A stretch of 64,000 nucleotides of DNA from CAZBWS01 sp964495705 (GTDB taxonomy: Bacteria; Pseudomonadota; Gammaproteobacteria; HTCC5015): assembly GCA_964495705.1 (NCBI GenBank), contig CAZBWS010000006.1, positions 5,239 to 69,238 on the forward strand. Direction: 5' to 3'. A program made the translations under genes and the position numbers. The notes below the pieces were generated by a model. The model worked only from the letters and a program-made list of their open reading frames with translations, did not search any database and had not been told where the DNA came from. Shown one piece after another: positions 61,054-64,000 of this stretch (the stretch's first letter is position 1; every line of letters begins with the position of its first letter).

Positions 61054-62361
61054 ATGACAAATACAGCTAATGAAACCCATTTATCCGACACTCGCTATGA
61101 CAGCTTAAGCCTAGCCGATGAACTCCACGCAAGTATTAAAGCGGCCGGCTTTGAGTTCTGCACCCCGATTCAAGCCCAATCGTTACCAGCCACCCTGCAG
61201 GGTAAAGATATTGCTGGCCAAGCGCAGACAGGGACGGGCAAATCAGCTGCATTTTTAGTCGCCACATTTCAGTATTTGTTAACCCACCCTGCCACCGCCG
61301 AACGTAAGCCAAACCAGCCCCGCGCCATCATGTTGGCGCCCACGCGGGAGCTTGCCATGCAAATACACAAGGACGCTATGCAGCTCAGTAGCCAGTTAGG
61401 CTTTAAGATAGGTTTAGTCTATGGCGGTGCCAACTACGAACAGCAACGCACCATGTTGCAAGAAGGTGTAGATATTCTGATTGGCACTCCAGGACGGTTA
61501 ATTGATTATTTTAAACAACATGTGTTTAACCTAAAGCAATGCCAAGTGGTGGTTTTAGATGAAGCTGATCGCATGTTTGACCTAGGCTTCATATCAGATG
61601 TGCGCTATATCATTCGCCGCTGCCCAGAGCCCACAAAACGTTTAAGTATGCTGTTCTCCGCCACCTTGTCACACCGTGTGCAAGAACTGGCTTATGAGCA
61701 TATGAACAACCCCGAGTTGATTAAGATAGAAGCAGAGACGGTTACAGGTGAGCGTATCGATCAGCAACTTTATCACCCAGCGAATGACGAGAAAATCCCC
61801 TTATTGATCGGCCTTTTTCAAAGCCTGAAACCCGAGCGCAGTATTATTTTTGTGAATACTAAACGCAATGCGGATATTGTCTGGGGCTACCTAAAGGGCA
61901 ACGGCATTGAAACCGCACTGTTGTCTGGAGATGTTCCGCAAAATAAGCGGTCGCGCATGATGGAGCGCTTTCAAGCCGGTGAACTGCAAGCGCTGGTCGC
62001 GACAGATGTTGCCTCTCGTGGCTTACACGTCACGGGGGTGACCCATGTATTTAACTATGACCTCCCCCAGTCTGGGGAAGACTATACCCACCGCATTGGT
62101 CGCACGGCTCGCGCTGGAGCCGAGGGCACCGCCATCAGCTTTGCCTGTGAGGATACCGCCTTCAACTTAATGGACATCGAGCAGTACACCGGCAATAGTA
62201 TTCCCAACGTCAGCATTACCAATGAAATGATTGTGCAACCACAACCGCCGGTAAAGCGCGAGCGCAAGCCTCGCACAGAGGGCAGCAAGCCTAGCCGCCG
62301 AGGGGGGCAGCGACGAGGCAAGGATAACAGAGGTTCAAGAGACCAATCAGGTAATCGTTAA
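61054..62361 (+). CDS. rhlB: DEAD-box RNA helicase RhlB
   Basis: 435 residues from ATG 61054 (ATG 61042 adds four). Motifs: Q motif FEFCTPIQAQSLP, AQTGTGKSAAF (I), VVLDEADRMFDLG (II, DEAD), SATLS (III), and YTHRIGRTARAGAEG (VI). The C-terminal tail is basic and Arg/Gly-rich (KRERKPRTEGSKPSRRGGQRRGK). RhlB is the helicase of the RNA degradosome. Its divergence from trxA matches the E. coli rhlB-trxA-rho order, which supports the name. Confidence 0.96.
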   Translation: MTNTANETHLSDTRYDSLSLADELHASIKAAGFEFCTPIQAQSLPATLQGKDIAGQAQTGTGKSAAFLVATFQYLLTHPATAERKPNQPRAIMLAPTRELAMQIHKDAMQLSSQLGFKIGLVYGGANYEQQRTMLQEGVDILIGTPGRLIDYFKQHVFNLKQCQVVVLDEADRMFDLGFISDVRYIIRRCPEPTKRLSMLFSATLSHRVQELAYEHMNNPELIKIEAETVTGERIDQQLYHPANDEKIPLLIGLFQSLKPERSIIFVNTKRNADIVWGYLKGNGIETALLSGDVPQNKRSRMMERFQAGELQALVATDVASRGLHVTGVTHVFNYDLPQSGEDYTHRIGRTARAGAEGTAISFACEDTAFNLMDIEQYTGNSIPNVSITNEMIVQPQPPVKRERKPRTEGSKPSRRGGQRRGKDNRGSRDQSGNR

Positions 62362-63251
62362 GCGCGTTTGCTAAGCAAAGCTTCGATACTAGGCCATTGA
62401 TAGGTCGTTAGCCCTAGTGCTATGCAAGCTGCACCAGCTAGCAGTGTTAGGCCAAACACTTCACCATTTAATAGCGCACCCAAACTCAAGGCGATGACGG
62501 GAGAGATCAGTGTAATTAGCGCGACGGAGCCAGCACTAGTTACCTCTAATACATAGAAGTACAAGAAAAAACCTAGCACAGAACAGACCCCCGCCAAGTA
62601 CAGTAAACTAACACCAGCCTTCCAGCTTATGCTCGATGGCAGTTGAACCTGGATAGTTAAACATAAACCTATATAAGCCACCGCCGACACGAGTAATGTT
62701 CCCGCCGTTTGCTGCATTGGCGTCACGGGTACTGATAGTTTTTTAACCAGCACACTACACAAGGAAAACAACAAAGCTGAACCCAGCAAAGCAACGACGG
62801 CATAGGCATTAAAAACGCCGCCTCCCAAGCTATCCGCAAAGACAATGAATAAACCAAGCAATGACACTATCAACCCTAAGGCCTTGCGCAGCCCAAAGCC
62901 TTCCCCTAGCAAGTAATAAGCCTGCACACCCGTAAAAACCGGCGCTATGCCAAACAATATCGACACCAAACCCGACGAAATATACTGCGCCGCCCAGTAG
63001 ACGCACAACATGGCACCAAACACTCCCACACTACCCGCTGTATAGGAGCCCAATGCGGAGAGGCTGACGGGCAATTTTCTTTCCCATATAAGCACAGCCA
63101 CCACAGCCAATACCGCAGCAATACTCATACGCGCAGACACGCTTAGCAAAAACCCCACGCCTTGCGAACTCCACTGTATCGCCAACGGAGTTGTACCCCA
63201 GATTAACAATACTCCTACATAGGCCAAGGCCGTTTTCATGCTCTGTGGCAT
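62358..63251 (-). CDS. EamA / DMT-superfamily transporter
   Basis: 297 residues from ATG 63251, which has GAGGAG seven bases upstream; an upstream ATG at 63344 is not supported. Ten membrane spans in two EamA repeats (WGTTPLAIQWSSQGVGFLLS near the start, LAGVCSVLGFFLYFYVLE and ITLISPVIALSLGALLNGE in the second). Probably an exporter of a metabolite or amino acid. Tail-to-tail overlap of four bases with rhlB. Confidence 0.92.
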   Translation of the reverse strand: MPQSMKTALAYVGVLLIWGTTPLAIQWSSQGVGFLLSVSARMSIAAVLAVVAVLIWERKLPVSLSALGSYTAGSVGVFGAMLCVYWAAQYISSGLVSILFGIAPVFTGVQAYYLLGEGFGLRKALGLIVSLLGLFIVFADSLGGGVFNAYAVVALLGSALLFSLCSVLVKKLSVPVTPMQQTAGTLLVSAVAYIGLCLTIQVQLPSSISWKAGVSLLYLAGVCSVLGFFLYFYVLEVTSAGSVALITLISPVIALSLGALLNGEVFGLTLLAGAACIALGLTTYQWPSIEALLSKRA

Positions 63252-63332
63252 TGTGTACTCCTCGCAGCTTGTGGCTGCATTACTTTTAGCATTTCGCAGG
63301 GGTTGCCTGCTTTTCATTCGCCCATAAAAAAA

Positions 63333-63356
63333 CCGCTGAATCATCAGCGGCCTTTT
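63333..63356 (-). terminator. Rho-independent terminator reading on the minus strand
   Basis: CCGCTGA, loop ATCA, TCAGCGG, with seven A to the left (a T tract on the minus strand) and CCTTTT to the right. It lies upstream of the DMT gene, so it would stop transcription arriving from the right. No intact gene now ends there. Confidence 0.65.
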
Positions 63357-63470
63357 AGTGAGTTCGTTTTAAACTTAAATCAAATCACGCACAAAGCCGC
63401 CTTGGTTCACACCACAGCGCCACTCGTTTCATGTTAATAAGATTAAAATTCATAAGCCTAGAATAACGAT

Positions 63471-63572
63471 TTAAAAAACCGGGTCAAGCTCGACTTCGGC
63501 ATTGTCGCCAAATAGTGCTTCTAAAGTCTGCAGGTAACAGGGGGGGCAGGTGTTAGCTATGCGTTCGGCAAG
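63471..63572 (-). other. Short open stretch, possible decayed gene end
   Basis: The minus strand is open for 33 codons without any usable start, ending in a stop at 63471-63473 (...NTCPPCYLQTLEALFGDN..., ELDPVF at the end). The spacing of the strong minus-strand terminator beyond it would suit the end of a lost gene. It overlaps the plus-strand OMP frame, so one of the two readings is chance. I see no other gene between 63252 and 63524. Confidence 0.25.
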
Positions 63573-63866
63573 CTACTAACCTACGCAATGGGCTTGGGCC
63601 GCATTGAAGTCAATCTCAGGTTTACATCTAATATAGGCTTTGCAGCAGTAGTGAATATTGGCGCTGTGCATTACTCCGACTTCGGCAATACTCAACTAGA
63701 CTACAACTATAGCAATTTCGCAAATGGCTATGAGCGCAGCGAAATGGCATTCAAACAAAGTATTGCGCTGAGCAAAAATACCGCATTACGTTTAGATTTT
63801 TCTTATAACGATAACGCTGATATTCGCTATAAAGAGTACAGCATTAATTTTCGCCAGCACTTTTAA
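63525..63866 (+). pseudogene. 3' remnant of an outer-membrane beta-barrel protein gene
   Basis: The frame is open from 63525 (after a TAA) to the stop at 63866 but has no usable start before an internal ATG at 63588. VTGGAGVSYAFGKLLTYAMGLGRIEVN..., alternating hydrophobic and polar residues, and a final Phe (YSINFRQHF) look like the last four or so strands of a barrel with the C-terminal insertion signal recognised by the BAM complex. No signal peptide or N-terminal strands remain. Probably a decayed or truncated gene. Confidence 0.6.
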
Positions 63867-63874
63867 GTGCTGGC
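63853..63874. terminator. Perfect hairpin at the OMP remnant stop
   Basis: GCCAGCACTT, loop TT, AAGTGCTGGC: a 10-bp perfect stem covering the stop codon. No T tract follows, but it lies between two converging gene ends. Confidence 0.5.
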
Positions 63875-63884
63875 ATATAGACAA

Positions 63885-64000
63885 CTACTTAGCTGACGTC
63901 AACAAACCAAATAAGTAGTTAGGCAACTCTGCCGCAAGATGGTCCTGGGCGCGTTGTTCTACCATACCTTTATCCACCGCAGATACTTTAATGGGCCAGC
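63885..64000 (-). CDS. C-terminal end of a gene entering from the right
   Basis: The minus strand is open from the window end to a TAG at 63885-63887. The visible 37 residues include KVSAVDKGMVEQRAQDHLA and end FGLLTSAK. Too little is seen for a family call; the rest lies beyond the window. Confidence 0.6.
   Translation of the reverse strand, partial: WPIKVSAVDKGMVEQRAQDHLAAELPNYLFGLLTSAK

Noticed and set aside
1937..61876. The dispersed motif as a KOPS- or Chi-like polar signal
   Set aside because: Copies are nearly equal on both strands (11 and 13), whereas such signals are strongly strand-biased along a replichore; uptake sequences are not.
63471..63572. A true small CPPC protein gene
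   Set aside because: No start codon within the open stretch and it overlaps the more convincing beta-barrel remnant; kept only as a possible decayed end.
1..64000. CRISPR arrays, rRNA or tRNA genes, transposases, prophage genes
   Set aside because: I looked for regular repeat-spacer patterns, conserved rRNA segments, tRNA cloverleaves and transposase/integrase motifs and found none. Weakly structured RNA genes could be missed by eye.

Overview
The window reads as chromosomal DNA of a free-living, probably marine gammaproteobacterium (Cellvibrionales/Spongiibacteraceae-like is my guess; no 16S is present). The evidence is the gene content and order: rhlB/trxA/rho, glnE-ilvE beside an LPS-core locus, trmA, rlmKL, arfB, yaeQ, folE, several lipid-modifying oxygenases and desaturases, and moderate GC content. 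It is a draft assembly with three runs of exactly 100 N. Two of them (4259-4358 and 20068-20167) are flanked by identical 55-bp ends, so they are unmerged contig overlaps. The third (16569-16668) shows no such overlap and probably hides real sequence.

Layout. 1-3.5 kb: two tandem membrane fatty-acid desaturases (the first cut by the window edge) and a Baeyer-Villiger-type flavin monooxygenase. 3.5-4.5 kb: an AT-rich orphan gene with a PD-(D/E)xK nuclease motif and a short MITE-like palindromic element. 4.5-12 kb: a SNF2-family helicase with a translationally coupled unknown partner, an iron alcohol dehydrogenase, a small membrane protein and an NAD-dependent epimerase/reductase. 12.1-16.0 kb: a tight five-gene operon (YHS-domain protein, two ATP-grasp ligases, an MFS-like transporter, a DinB-fold protein) that looks like an unassigned small-molecule pathway. 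16-26.5 kb: arfB, a truncated FMN reductase, an MpaB-family oxygenase divergent from an AraC regulator, a bicupin, yaeQ, folE, ppiC, a periplasmic ATP-dependent DNA ligase (LigE), two GSTs and trxC. 26.7-36.5 kb: HyuA-like protein, mutM, AI-2E family transporter, SDR, GST-like protein, TapT, a third desaturase, an SRPBCC protein and trmA. 36.5-53.6 kb: envelope/LPS region with sixA, kdkA, a GT9 heptosyltransferase, rlmKL, yejM, hldE, an LPS-kinase-like gene, two CDP-glycerol glycerophosphotransferase-like genes, a TagD-like cytidylyltransferase, LicD, an O-antigen ligase and ilvE. 53.6-64 kb: glnE, two unknown genes, rho, trxA, rhlB, a DMT exporter and the remnant of an outer-membrane beta-barrel gene.

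The strongest signal not explained by genes is a dispersed oligonucleotide, ATGCGGATA, usually extended to ATGCGGATAGGCT. I count 24 exact 9-mers on the two strands by eye, against about 0.5 expected at random. It lies both inside genes (often read as Asn/Asp-Ala-Asp) and between them. At least three gene ends carry it as inverted pairs able to form hairpins. This is the behaviour of DNA-uptake sequences in Pasteurellaceae and Neisseriaceae. Together with LigE, a periplasmic ligase discussed in connection with natural competence, it suggests a DNA-uptake dialect in this lineage. I do not know of a description of this motif, but I could not search.
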